Part shown: piece by piece, positions 1 to 6,826 of the stretch
Numbering within the stretch: the stretch's first letter is position 1
Layout: every line of letters begins with the position of its first letter
The notes under the pieces: model-generated
The model's database searches: none
The model's input: only the letters and a program-made list of their open reading frames with translations
Told to the model about the DNA's origin: nothing
Position numbers and translations under genes: made by a program
Assembly (NCBI GenBank): GCA_028822745.1
Contig: JAPKCZ010000100.1
Span: 1 to 6,932, forward strand
Source of the DNA: Kiritimatiellia bacterium
Lineage (GTDB): Bacteria; Verrucomicrobiota; Kiritimatiellia; UBA8416; JAIOPI01
Length of the DNA: 6,932 nt
Reading direction: 5' to 3'

Positions 1-65
1 CATGAACAAAAGCCTCACAGGACCCGCTTGTGCAGCGCTTCATCTGGCTGTAGAGTGCGTGCCAC

Positions 66-1598
66 ATGAAAGCCAACGCTCAACCTAATGTCCTGCTGAT
101 CCTGGCCGATGATCTCGGCTATGGCGACGTGGGGGCCAACAATCCTGACTCGAAGATACCGACCCCGCACTTGGATCGGATGGCTGCCAGTGGCATGCGC
201 TTTACCGATGCACATGCCAGCGCAGCCCAATGCTCACCTACCCGCTACAGCGTGATGACGGGCCGCTACCCATGGCGTACCCGCCTGCAGACCGCTGTCC
301 TGCCACACTTTGACGAGCCACTGATAGAACAGGGGCGCGAGACATTGGCCACGATGTTCAGGGCGCAAGGATATGCCACCGCGGGAATCGGCAAATGGCA
401 CCTAGGCCTCGGCTGGCAGGCCAAGGCCGGGCAGACCTTCGACCCTCACTCGTGGGCTGCGGAACAGCACCACGCGATCGACTTCACGAAGCCTTTGAGC
501 GACTCACCGGTCGACCATGGGTTCGACTACTATTTTGGACTGAATGCATCCAACAACATGCTGCCATACTGCTTCATCGAGAATGACCGAGTCTTCATGG
601 CGCCGGAAGGCACGAAGCATCCCGTGTTTGATACGGAGGCAAGCGGCATGCCGGTGTCTGCCGACTACGCGTCCCAGAACCTGGATCAGCTCCTGCTCGG
701 CAAGGCGGTGGGCTGGCTCGACGATCACCTCGGGGCCAACCCGGATCAGCCCTTCTTCCTCTACTTCCCCAGCTCGGCTATTCACCGGCCTTGCCTGCCG
801 ATAGACGAATTCGTCGGCCGCAGTGATGCCGGACTGCGCGGGGACAAGGTCGCGGAGCTGGACGATGTGGTCGGCAAGCTGATCGCCGCGCTTGAGCAGC
901 ATGGCGTCGCCGACAACACCATCGTTATTTTCACCAGCGACAATGGCGCGCTGCCCGGCGATCTCGAACCCGCGATTCAGACGCTCGCTGACAACGACTA
1001 CGGCGCTCGGTGGAAGCCGGAACAACTGCTGGAGCAGAAGGACGACGTCCAGGAGAAGGGGCTGAACGAGCGATGGCTCACCTACGACCATCGCAGTTGC
1101 GGCCCACATCTGGGCTACAAAGGCAATGTCTACGATGGCGGCCATCGCGTGCCCTTCATCGTGCGCTGGCCGGGCACGGTGGCGCAGGGCACAGTGACAG
1201 ACGAGACAATATGCCTGACCGACTTCATGGCCACTTTCGCGGCCATGTTCCAGATCGATCTGCCGGATGACGCGGCGGAAGATAGCTGCAACCTGCTGCC
1301 GCTCCTCCGTGGCGACACATTGGCGCGGCCCGTACGCGAAATGACCATCTGCCAATCGTGGCACGGCATCAAGTGCATATACCAGGATGCGTGGAAACTG
1401 ATTGTCGGCAACGCCACAGACGGCATCCACTACGAACGGCCCGATTGCCCTCCCCTACAGCTCTACAACATGGCAGAAGACGTCGGCGAGTCCACCAATC
1501 TCTGCGATCAGCATCCAGAGGTCGTCAAGCGACTGACCGATCTGCTCGAGAAGTACTCCCGCGACGAACGCAGCGTGCCGCCAGTGCGCTTTGCGTAG
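66..1598 (+). CDS. Type I (formylglycine-dependent) sulfatase, arylsulfatase A-like
   Basis: This 510-residue protein hydrolyses sulfate esters, probably on a sulfated polysaccharide; the substrate cannot be read from the sequence. All core residues of the alkaline-phosphatase-like sulfatase fold are visible: the metal-binding pair D15-D16 in LADDLGYGD, the CSPTR signature with C56 (the residue converted to formylglycine) and R60, the second signature GYATAGIGKWHLG (102-114) with K110 and H112, H240 in SSAIHRP, D292-N293 in FTSDNG, and K352 in GYKGNVYDGGHRVPF. The length is normal for the family. A Cys-type enzyme needs a maturase (anSME or FGE), and none is in the window. The start at 66 is the first ATG after an in-frame TAG at 51-53, with only a weak purine-rich site upstream. 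The N-terminus MKANAQPNVLLI looks like the cleavage end (ANA|Q) of a signal peptide whose hydrophobic part is missing from this frame. The neighbouring DUF255 gene is convergent, so the gene stands alone here. Confidence 0.93.
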   Translation: MKANAQPNVLLILADDLGYGDVGANNPDSKIPTPHLDRMAASGMRFTDAHASAAQCSPTRYSVMTGRYPWRTRLQTAVLPHFDEPLIEQGRETLATMFRAQGYATAGIGKWHLGLGWQAKAGQTFDPHSWAAEQHHAIDFTKPLSDSPVDHGFDYYFGLNASNNMLPYCFIENDRVFMAPEGTKHPVFDTEASGMPVSADYASQNLDQLLLGKAVGWLDDHLGANPDQPFFLYFPSSAIHRPCLPIDEFVGRSDAGLRGDKVAELDDVVGKLIAALEQHGVADNTIVIFTSDNGALPGDLEPAIQTLADNDYGARWKPEQLLEQKDDVQEKGLNERWLTYDHRSCGPHLGYKGNVYDGGHRVPFIVRWPGTVAQGTVTDETICLTDFMATFAAMFQIDLPDDAAEDSCNLLPLLRGDTLARPVREMTICQSWHGIKCIYQDAWKLIVGNATDGIHYERPDCPPLQLYNMAEDVGESTNLCDQHPEVVKRLTDLLEKYSRDERSVPPVRFA

Positions 1599-1622
1599 AC
1601 GCATCGCCAGCAGGAAGGCGCG

Positions 1623-1637
1623 TCCGCGTTTAGCGGA
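1623..1637 (+). terminator. Weak hairpin downstream of the sulfatase gene
   Basis: TCCGC (1623-1627), loop GTTTA, GCGGA (1633-1637), starting 25 bases after the sulfatase stop. A short G run and then a T-rich stretch (about 1643-1650) follow. The stem is only five pairs and the T tract is not adjacent, so this is a weak candidate for transcription termination. Confidence 0.25.
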
Positions 1638-1710
1638 GGGGGTTTCTGTTGATGATTCGTGAGCTTGGATTCCGTTGAGCAGGCGCTATTTGTTGCGTAT
1701 GTCATGTGAA

Positions 1711-1884
1711 CAAAGCGGCGTCGCCGGGCTCGTTCCTCGCCCTCTGCCGCCGCACTCCAAATTTCGATTTCTCTTCAGTTCTCCACGCACCGTTTGGGCT
1801 CTCCGTTTTGGGGAGTCGCCCATTTGGAGTGCGGTGGCAGAGTCCGAAGCGAGCTTGCGAGTGTAGGACGTCGACACCGCTTTT
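1711..1884. repeat. Palindromic repeat element of about 174 bp between convergent genes
   Basis: Two nested pairs of inverted arms are visible. The inner arms, 1742-1762 and 1822-1842, are complementary over 21 bases with one change, which would be a G-U pair in RNA. The outer arms, 1712-1723 and 1872-1883, are complementary over 12 bases with one mismatch. A shorter match (GCTCG near 1728 against CGAGC near 1850) lies between them, and a small hairpin at the tip (CTCTCC/GGGGAG, about 1799-1814) closes the structure. The whole can fold into one long imperfect hairpin. It fits a non-coding dispersed element (MITE or REP/BIME-like) and would also work as a two-way terminator for the convergent sulfatase and DUF255 genes. 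Copy number cannot be judged from one window. Confidence 0.6.
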
Positions 1885-1909
1885 GCGTCGTGCTGGCCTC
1901 AAGCTTATC

Positions 1910-4072
1910 TCAGGGCGATTCACGGGGTCTCAGCCTCTCTGCCACCTTTGCAGGATCGGTCGAGGGGGCCTGGCAGGCGAAATTGGTGCAGATGTATGCG
2001 GTAGCCTTCTTGTCCACGGCTTTGTGATCACGTGTAAAGGGGGCCAGCCGGGCAAGGGTTTTGGCATTGGCAGCGGTCTTCAAGTGCAGGTAGATATTCT
2101 GCCTGCCAACGGCCTGGAAAGGTTGCAACATGGCCGCTGCGTCTTTGGCGTCGCCGGGACTGACAAGCACGACCTCGAAACTTGTTCCACGCTGCTCTTC
2201 CATGGCCATGGTGGATACGGTTCGCCGGTCGATTCCACCTGGCAGGCTCAAGACAAACAGGGACTCCAACGCCAGGCGTTCTTCCTCGTATTTCCCTATG
2301 CCGGTGTAACGGGCAAGCCGCGTAAGTACCAGCAGGGCCACAGCGTTTCCTGACGGGATCGCCGTATCACTGAACTGGGCCGGGGTGAACAGGAGCTGCT
2401 CCGCGTGCTTCGACACCATGTTGAATCCACCGTCGTCGCTCTTGAAATCAGCGATCACACGATCCATCAGGGAACAGGCATGATCGAGATACTGAATGTC
2501 CTGCGTGCATCGATAAAGTTCTATGGCGCCCCAGGCCAGAAATGCATGATCAGAAAGCAAGCCGGGAATGGCCGCATCCCCGTCCCGCCAGCGGTGCAGT
2601 AAACGCCGATCCCGGTAGAGCTTCGCGGCGATAAACGAATAGGCCTTTTTTGCAGCCTCGATCAGTTCGATGTCTGCGAGCAGCCTTCCCGATTCGGCCA
2701 TGGATGCAATCATGAGTCCGTTCCAATCGGTCAGCACCTTGTCGTCCAGTAGCGGGCGCGGCCGTTTTTCCCGGATCTTAAACAGGCGCTTGCGGATCGT
2801 CTCCATCCGGGTCGTTTGTTCAGGGGTGAACTCGGCCAGCGCCTGCCGCCCCTCGGGCAGGATTCGTAGAATGTTATTTGGCTGCCGCTCGTCGTTGGTA
2901 CTGTCGATCCAGTTGCCTTCTTTTTCAATGGCGAAGACGGACGAGAACAGATCCAGTTCATCTGGAGACAGGTGCTTCTGCAGTTCGTCATACGTCCACA
3001 GATAAAAAAACCCCTCTTCGCCTTCGCTGTCCGCATCTTCCGCAGAATAGAAGGCGCCCTCGGGTGATGTCATGTCGCGCAACACGTAGCGATACACATT
3101 TTCGGCCATGCTGCGTATTTCCCTGTCGCCGGTCAGGGCGTAGTAGCGAGCTGCGGACAGTGCGATCTGTGCCTGATTGTAGAGCATCTTCTCGAAGTGG
3201 GGCACGAACCACACGCCGTCTACAGTGTAGCGGTGGATCCCAAACCCGATATGGTCGTAAATGCCGCCGTAACGTATGTTGTCCAGCGTCACCTTAACCG
3301 CGGCCATGGCGGCTGAGTCGCCGGTTCGTCGTGCATGCTCCAGCATATAGAGCAACTGGTGTGAGTTAGGAAACTTCATTCCGCTTCCTGTTCCGCCAAA
3401 AACCGGATCCACGATGCTGGCCATGATGGCGCAGGTCTCATCCAAGTCGACCTCGATCTCGCCCGGAGGGGGCAGCACGATGGGGCGGCGCGGTTCCAGC
3501 AGGCGCTCGACCCGGGCGACGGCCTGGTTAACAGTGCTACTGCCGTCGCGGACCTGCTGAGAGAGCCGCGGCAGAAGGGTCGTCAATCCTTCGATTCCGT
3601 ATTTGCGATGTTTCGGGATAAACGTGCCGGCGAAATAGGGTGTGCCATCAGGCGTCATGATAACCGTAAGCGGCCACCCGTTGCTGCCGCTCAGGGCGCT
3701 GGCGATACGCATGTAGACGGCATCCACATCGGGGCGTTCCTCCCGGTCGACCTTAATGCTTACAAAGAGGCGGTTCAGCAGTGCACCGATCTCCTCGTCC
3801 TCAAAGCATTCTTCCTCCATGACGTGACACCAGTGACAGGTGGCATAGCCGATGGAAAGAAAGATAGGCTTCCCTTCCTTCTTGGCCTTGGCGAATGCTT
3901 CATGTCCCCAGGGGAACCAGTCCACTGGGTTGTGTGCGTGTTGCAGCAGGTAGGGGCTCTTCTGGTTGGCCAGTCGATTGGTGCGGCTGTGACTGACATG
4001 GGATTCAGCCAACCCCATGAGCGGTATGGCAAGACAAGCACACAGCAGCAGCTTTCCTGGCAGAAATATCAT
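1910..4072 (-). CDS. Thioredoxin-like DUF255 protein (YyaL/SPATA20 family) with signal peptide
   Basis: This 720-residue protein has a hydrophobic leader (MIFLPGKLLLCACLAIPLMG), so it is probably exported. The family-diagnostic stretch NRLANQKSPYLLQHAHNPVD follows at about residues 32-51, then a thioredoxin-fold domain with a CHWC active-site motif (C79, C82) in SIGYATCHWCHVMEEECF and the cis-Pro-side segment GWPLTVIMTPDGTPYFAGTF (about 132-151). The rest is an alpha-helical (alpha/alpha) barrel region of the N-acylglucosamine 2-epimerase/six-hairpin glycosidase type, with FGIHRYTVDGVWFVPHFEKM as a conserved block, and it ends in the usual TAYICTNFACQAP segment. The length agrees with bacterial homologues plus a leader. 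The biochemical function of the family is not settled. The start at 4072 was chosen for the AAGGAG site 4 bases upstream and the compact signal peptide. An ATG at 4114 with AGGGAG 7 bases upstream is a good alternative and would add 14 residues (MDRVRLAVKQIRRR). The frame stays open to 4192, but that region has no leader character. Confidence 0.92.
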   Translation of the reverse strand: MIFLPGKLLLCACLAIPLMGLAESHVSHSRTNRLANQKSPYLLQHAHNPVDWFPWGHEAFAKAKKEGKPIFLSIGYATCHWCHVMEEECFEDEEIGALLNRLFVSIKVDREERPDVDAVYMRIASALSGSNGWPLTVIMTPDGTPYFAGTFIPKHRKYGIEGLTTLLPRLSQQVRDGSSTVNQAVARVERLLEPRRPIVLPPPGEIEVDLDETCAIMASIVDPVFGGTGSGMKFPNSHQLLYMLEHARRTGDSAAMAAVKVTLDNIRYGGIYDHIGFGIHRYTVDGVWFVPHFEKMLYNQAQIALSAARYYALTGDREIRSMAENVYRYVLRDMTSPEGAFYSAEDADSEGEEGFFYLWTYDELQKHLSPDELDLFSSVFAIEKEGNWIDSTNDERQPNNILRILPEGRQALAEFTPEQTTRMETIRKRLFKIREKRPRPLLDDKVLTDWNGLMIASMAESGRLLADIELIEAAKKAYSFIAAKLYRDRRLLHRWRDGDAAIPGLLSDHAFLAWGAIELYRCTQDIQYLDHACSLMDRVIADFKSDDGGFNMVSKHAEQLLFTPAQFSDTAIPSGNAVALLVLTRLARYTGIGKYEEERLALESLFVLSLPGGIDRRTVSTMAMEEQRGTSFEVVLVSPGDAKDAAAMLQPFQAVGRQNIYLHLKTAANAKTLARLAPFTRDHKAVDKKATAYICTNFACQAPSTDPAKVAERLRPRESP

Positions 4073-4076
4073 TCGT

Positions 4077-4082
4077 CTCCTT
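4077..4082 (-). promoter_or_regulatory. Shine-Dalgarno AAGGAG deciding the DUF255 start
   Basis: On the minus strand AAGGAG lies 4 bases before the ATG at 4072. A second site, AGGGAG at 4122-4127, lies 7 bases before the in-frame ATG at 4114. Either could start the gene; the first gives a more typical signal peptide. Confidence 0.55.
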
Positions 4083-4163
4083 ATCTGTTTAACGGCCAAT
4101 CGTACTCGGTCCATCGAGCAGCTCCCTCTTTGGGTTCGTGAGACGCTTATTACGACTGGCGAA

Positions 4164-4192
4164 ACGGTAGAAAGGATGGACCGCGGCGTCAA
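4164..4192 (-). promoter_or_regulatory. Candidate sigma-70-like promoter for the DUF255 gene
   Basis: Minus-strand TTGACG (4187-4192), 17-base spacer, TACCGT (4164-4169). The -35 matches five of six consensus bases and the -10 only three. A second candidate further upstream is TTGACC (4249-4254), 17-base spacer, AAAAAT (4226-4231). Both are weak, and promoter consensus in this kind of bacterium is uncertain. The rest of 4193-4360 shows no convincing gene. Confidence 0.22.
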
Positions 4193-4407
4193 GGTTGTTG
4201 TCCATTGCAGCGACCCCGCCGCACGATTTTTTCATGTGGAGGCATTTCGGTCAATGATATCGGTGTTGGGCTTTTGTGCTAAACCTTTTGCCCCGCATGT
4301 GCTCTCCTATCGTGGATGAAAAGTATTCAAACATCTCCACGTCGGGGCACAGTGAGCGATAAGACAAAAAGCGAATCCCTATCGATGACCGCCCGTGGTA
4401 CGCTTCG

Positions 4408-5151
4408 GTGAAGGACTTCGTCAACGTCGAACGCCCCAATGTGCGAATGCTTACGCTGAAGTGGATATACCTGACGATTGTCCGCGACGGGAAGCCGGAT
4501 TTGTGGCCCATCCGCGGATGCTACGGCGGAAACGTTTGGGCGAGAACCGGTCTAAGCGGCGCCGGCTACTTCGCCATCGGCATGGGCGGTGTTACACGCC
4601 CGCAACAGGCCGCCGGTCAGCCCTGCGACACGGCAAGCCACTATCCGCATCTGGCCGTATGTGCCTTCGTCAATTGGCAGGTGGATGTGGGAGCGACAAA
4701 TCCGGCCGACGTGCTGCCGCTGTGCTACCGTGATTCCTTGCGAAGCTTTTACGCCTGGCGAAACCGATGGCAAGACGAAAACGACACCGTCATCTCCGTT
4801 CTGCTCGAACCGTGCGAAGGCTACGGCGGATATCGGCCGACCCAGCCGGATCGGTCGCTGTACGTGAACACCCATGGCAAGCACCTTCAATGGGGTGTTG
4901 CCGCCACGGGGAAGCCCAGGCACTGGTGGGCATCGCCCTCAGGAAGAACCAGCTCGCTGACGATGTCCGACGGAACGTGCGTCGCCGTGGACTTCACCGG
5001 CGCCAGCGGGGCCGACGTGATGCTGGTAACCACCGGAAAAGCCGACGGAACCACCGTCAGGATCGACGGCACGTCCCTGACCTTCTACTTCCCCACCGCA
5101 GAGGAATCGCCGGGCCAGCTCTTGAAGTCGCAGACCGGCGCATCCGCGTAG
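4408..5151 (+). CDS. Fragment of a heparinase II/III-like or other polysaccharide-lyase-like protein
   Basis: This 247-residue frame has coding character but looks like a piece of a larger protein. Recognisable blocks are SGAGYFAIGMGG (about 50-61), the aromatic segment FYAWRNRWQDENDTVISVLL and a beta-rich tail with DGTCVAVDFTGASGADVMLV and SLTFYFPT. The pattern recalls the C-terminal part of heparinase II/III-like proteins of PVC bacteria; this is recognition by eye, not a search result. There is no signal peptide and no clear ribosome site before the GTG at 4408. The same frame continues upstream with protein-like sequence (KKRIPIDDRPWYASV) to a TAA at 4360-4362, so the gene is probably truncated or decayed at its 5' end. 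The last 17 or so codons (from about 5100) run antisense over the hydrolase remnant, so the native C-terminus is probably missing too. An uncharacterised secreted protein is the main alternative. Confidence 0.5.
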   Translation: MKDFVNVERPNVRMLTLKWIYLTIVRDGKPDLWPIRGCYGGNVWARTGLSGAGYFAIGMGGVTRPQQAAGQPCDTASHYPHLAVCAFVNWQVDVGATNPADVLPLCYRDSLRSFYAWRNRWQDENDTVISVLLEPCEGYGGYRPTQPDRSLYVNTHGKHLQWGVAATGKPRHWWASPSGRTSSLTMSDGTCVAVDFTGASGADVMLVTTGKADGTTVRIDGTSLTFYFPTAEESPGQLLKSQTGASA

Positions 5152-5584
5152 ATGCAGGCAACACGGCTAGGGTGGCGGGCGGCCCAGTTGAAGACATACA
5201 GGCCACCGCGGCTAAAGCCTTGCAGCACGGTCTTGCTGCCGAGCTCGTAGTGCTCGCAGACGAAGTCGTAGTACAATTCCATTGCATCGAGTGAGACAGG
5301 TGCGCCGAAGAGGCCGCCGATTCCGATGTAGCCCACATGCAGGCCTTTCTCGAGCAGGGCAATGTCAGCCTGGGGAGCAATGCCGAAAAACTCCGTGCGC
5401 CAGATCCAGGGATTGCCCTTCAGCGGTGTTTTGGGAATCACCAGCAGCGCTCCCCGGCCACCCACGTTGAAACTGTGTTGCTCGTAACCGTTCCATTGGC
5501 CCTTCTGGACCCCGGGAGCTTTGGCAGAGGCGATCTGCGTGGCGCTCAGCGAGCAGAGCGTTGTCAGAAGCAGGATCGTATGCC
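5085..5584 (-). pseudogene. Secreted alpha/beta hydrolase, interrupted by an insertion element and truncated at its 3' end
   Basis: The frame reads from the edge of the inverted repeat at 5584 through a signal-peptide core (TILLLTTLCSLSATQIASA) into a hydrolase N-terminal half, and stops at 5085. The nucleophile elbow GFSRGG is present; its Ser is about residue 126 of the reconstructed protein. The block AARHPSRVACIYADAPVCDF follows it, as in prolyl-oligopeptidase or acetylesterase-like secreted hydrolases. No ATG exists in this piece. The start codon lies at 6702-6704, beyond the inserted element, and joining the flanks gives ATG-CGG-CAT-ACG in frame. The reconstructed product is only about 167 residues. 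The C-terminal part that should carry the catalytic Asp and His is absent, and sequence after SWPG (about 5110) no longer looks like the family. A GTG at 5465 could start a shorter frame but would lose the signal peptide. This is almost certainly a non-functional remnant. Confidence 0.75.
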
Positions 5585-5616
5585 AACTGGGGTCACGTCT
5601 TCACTTTTCACATTGA
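5585..5616. repeat. Left terminal inverted repeat of the element
   Basis: It begins AACTGGGGTCACGTCTTCAC and pairs with 6668-6699 over 32 bases with one mismatch. TCAC occurs three times (5593-5596, 5601-5604, 5608-5611), spaced 8 and 7 bases, which may be iterated transposase contacts. The transposase stop codon is at 5601-5603. Confidence 0.88.
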
Positions 5617-6635
5617 ACCATGAGCTGCTGCCGTTTTTTCAGCAGGCCGCGGTCCTTCGCCGCCCTGTCCTCGAACCTCTTGATCGCCATCGCCACGGCG
5701 GTGTAGTCCATGCCTGCGGCAGCGCAGCCTATTTCTTTTAACGTCATGCCTGTATAGCGACGCGCGGCCCAAAGAAGGAGTGGGCGTGCCCAATCACCCC
5801 GCCGAGACATGAAGTCCTCCACTTTCTCTTCGCGAAGAGCTTCCACAATTTGAGTGAGATCAGCAAAGCCAATCTGCCGACGCAGTTCCCGCATCCGGTT
5901 GACTTCTCGCCCTCCTTTGGCTATCTGCCGTATTTGGGTTCCAAACTCCTCTGTACCGAGCGCGAAGCCCTCGGCGACTTTCTCCTTAAACTCGGGGTCA
6001 ACTCCCTTGGCAACGCGTTGCGGGACGTCCCTGCGATATCTTTGAGTACGTTGATCTGCCTTGCGACTCGCACGTCGTAGAAGCTCCTTTGTTTCCAGCC
6101 AGGGAGGTGCTTTGGCGTAGCCAGTATACGCTGGGTATGAACTCCAAGGGTACTGCCGTAGTGCTGAAAGTCGCCGCGTGACGGTTTCCTGTCGAGGCAC
6201 CGCCAGCCCCATTGACTCGGCCTGTTTCGACCTTTTATCAAGCCCATGGGCTTTGCGCATAACTGGATTGAGGTGCACGTAGAGGCTCAGTTCGTATGCC
6301 CATGCACTGTTCTGCACCGGAACGCTCTTGAAGCGCCCCTGCATCAGCGGTCCTACCCGCGAATTGCGCCGATTGTACCATACGGCATAGCTTACATTCA
6401 GCCACTGCATGGCCTTGCTTAGATTTGCTTCTGGAGTTTGCGCGATGAGGTGATAGTGAGTGCGAAGTTGCACAAAGGCGTGGATCACGATCCGGTAGCG
6501 TTCAGTCGCCTCCCGCAGCAAGTCCTGAAAGTGGAGGTACTCCCAGTTTTCACCAAATACCTGACGTCGCTCGATACCCCGAGCGGTCACGTGATACCAC
6601 CCGTCCGAAACATCAATTCGCACTGGCCTTGCCAT
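5601..6635 (-). CDS. REP-associated-type tyrosine transposase (Y1, HUH) with DnaA-like C-terminal helix-turn-helix
   Basis: This 344-residue protein should nick and join single-stranded DNA at the element ends through a catalytic tyrosine. The Y1 domain starts at MARPVRIDVSDGWYHVTARG. The metal-binding HUH motif is HYH (60-62) in LRTHYHLIAQT; many relatives have MxNHYHLL, so the Asn before it is replaced by Thr. The likely catalytic region is VSYAVWYNRR (Y83 or Y87), followed by GPLMQGRFKS and LYVHLNPV, both typical of the family. The C-terminal part (about 275-325) contains TLKEIGCAAAGMDYTAVAMA, which resembles the DNA-binding helix-turn-helix of DnaA domain IV. The start at 6635 has AAGGG 7 bases upstream. 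The frame is also open to an ATG at 6704, but that segment translates the inverted repeat and the start of the interrupted hydrolase. The frame appears intact. Confidence 0.88.
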   Translation of the reverse strand: MARPVRIDVSDGWYHVTARGIERRQVFGENWEYLHFQDLLREATERYRIVIHAFVQLRTHYHLIAQTPEANLSKAMQWLNVSYAVWYNRRNSRVGPLMQGRFKSVPVQNSAWAYELSLYVHLNPVMRKAHGLDKRSKQAESMGLAVPRQETVTRRLSALRQYPWSSYPAYTGYAKAPPWLETKELLRRASRKADQRTQRYRRDVPQRVAKGVDPEFKEKVAEGFALGTEEFGTQIRQIAKGGREVNRMRELRRQIGFADLTQIVEALREEKVEDFMSRRGDWARPLLLWAARRYTGMTLKEIGCAAAGMDYTAVAMAIKRFEDRAAKDRGLLKKRQQLMVQCEK

Positions 6636-6667
6636 CCCGAGACCCTTGCCCACGATCCAGTATGAAG

Positions 6668-6699
6668 TCAATGTGAAATGTGAAGACGTGACCCCAGTT
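6668..6699. repeat. Right terminal inverted repeat of the element
   Basis: Reverse complement of 5585-5616 with one mismatch in 32 bases; its outer end is GACGTGACCCCAGTT. Immediately outside it, on the minus strand, lies ATGCG, the first five bases of the interrupted hydrolase gene. Confidence 0.88.
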
Positions 6700-6704
6700 C
6701 GCAT
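6700..6704 (-). pseudogene. Detached start codon of the interrupted hydrolase
   Basis: Minus-strand ATGCG. Joined to the other flank from 5583 downward it gives M-R-H-T-I-L-L-L, the start of a typical signal peptide. No strong Shine-Dalgarno is visible before it (GCCCCGACT). The reconstruction needs one of two G residues to be counted as duplicated or as part of the element. Confidence 0.6.
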
Positions 6705-6781
6705 AGTCGGGGCAGTATCAAAAGGCGAGCGATCAATATCGCCAGCCCGCCGGGCGAATGCGTGCCGGGATGGTGCTCAGC

Positions 6782-6805
6782 AAATAAACGGGGCATGCAA
6801 CCCCG
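6782..6805 (-). terminator. Candidate rho-independent terminator after the partial right-hand gene
   Basis: On the minus strand CGGGG (6801-6805), a 7-base loop TTGCATG, CCCCG (6789-6793), then TTTATTT (6782-6788). It sits just over 20 bases after the TAG at 6827-6829. The stem is short, but stem, loop and T tract are in the right order and place, which would separate that gene from the hydrolase. Confidence 0.45.
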
Positions 6806-6826
6806 GACGTTCTGTCGAACCAACAA

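Larger units (their letters stand above)
5585..6699 (-). mobile_element. Insertion element with 32-bp inverted repeats and one Y1 transposase
   Basis: The unit is bounded by two inverted repeats of 32 bases (5585-5616 and 6668-6699) that differ at one position, and it encloses a single transposase gene on the minus strand whose stop codon lies inside the left repeat. It is 1115 bp, or 1116 if one flanking base belongs to it. It interrupts a hydrolase gene in codon 2. No target duplication longer than one base is visible, which fits a Y1 HUH mechanism better than a DDE one. The nearly perfect repeats and the intact gene suggest a fairly recent insertion. Confidence 0.85.

Noticed and set aside
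504..1430. Open frame of 308 codons on the minus strand
   Set aside because: It lies wholly antisense to the sulfatase, whose catalytic motifs are intact; the antisense peptide shows no domain and its length follows from high GC.
1706..2353. Plus-strand open frame of 215 codons
   Set aside because: It covers the palindromic repeat and then runs antisense to the 3' end of the DUF255 gene; no recognisable protein features.
3608..4141. Plus-strand open frame of 177 codons
   Set aside because: Antisense to the thioredoxin-like domain of the DUF255 protein, where the minus-strand CHWC motif is clearly coding.
4251..4511. Minus-strand 86-codon frame upstream of the DUF255 gene
   Set aside because: Overlaps the start of the lyase-like fragment, has no recognisable motif and no ribosome site.
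5337..5741. Plus-strand 134-codon frame crossing the left end of the element
   Set aside because: It spans the insertion boundary and is antisense to both the hydrolase remnant and the transposase.
6635..6704. Transposase start at ATG 6704
   Set aside because: The extra 23 residues translate the inverted repeat and host sequence; MARPVRID at 6635 has a Shine-Dalgarno and matches the usual family N-terminus. Kept only as a finding on translational capture.
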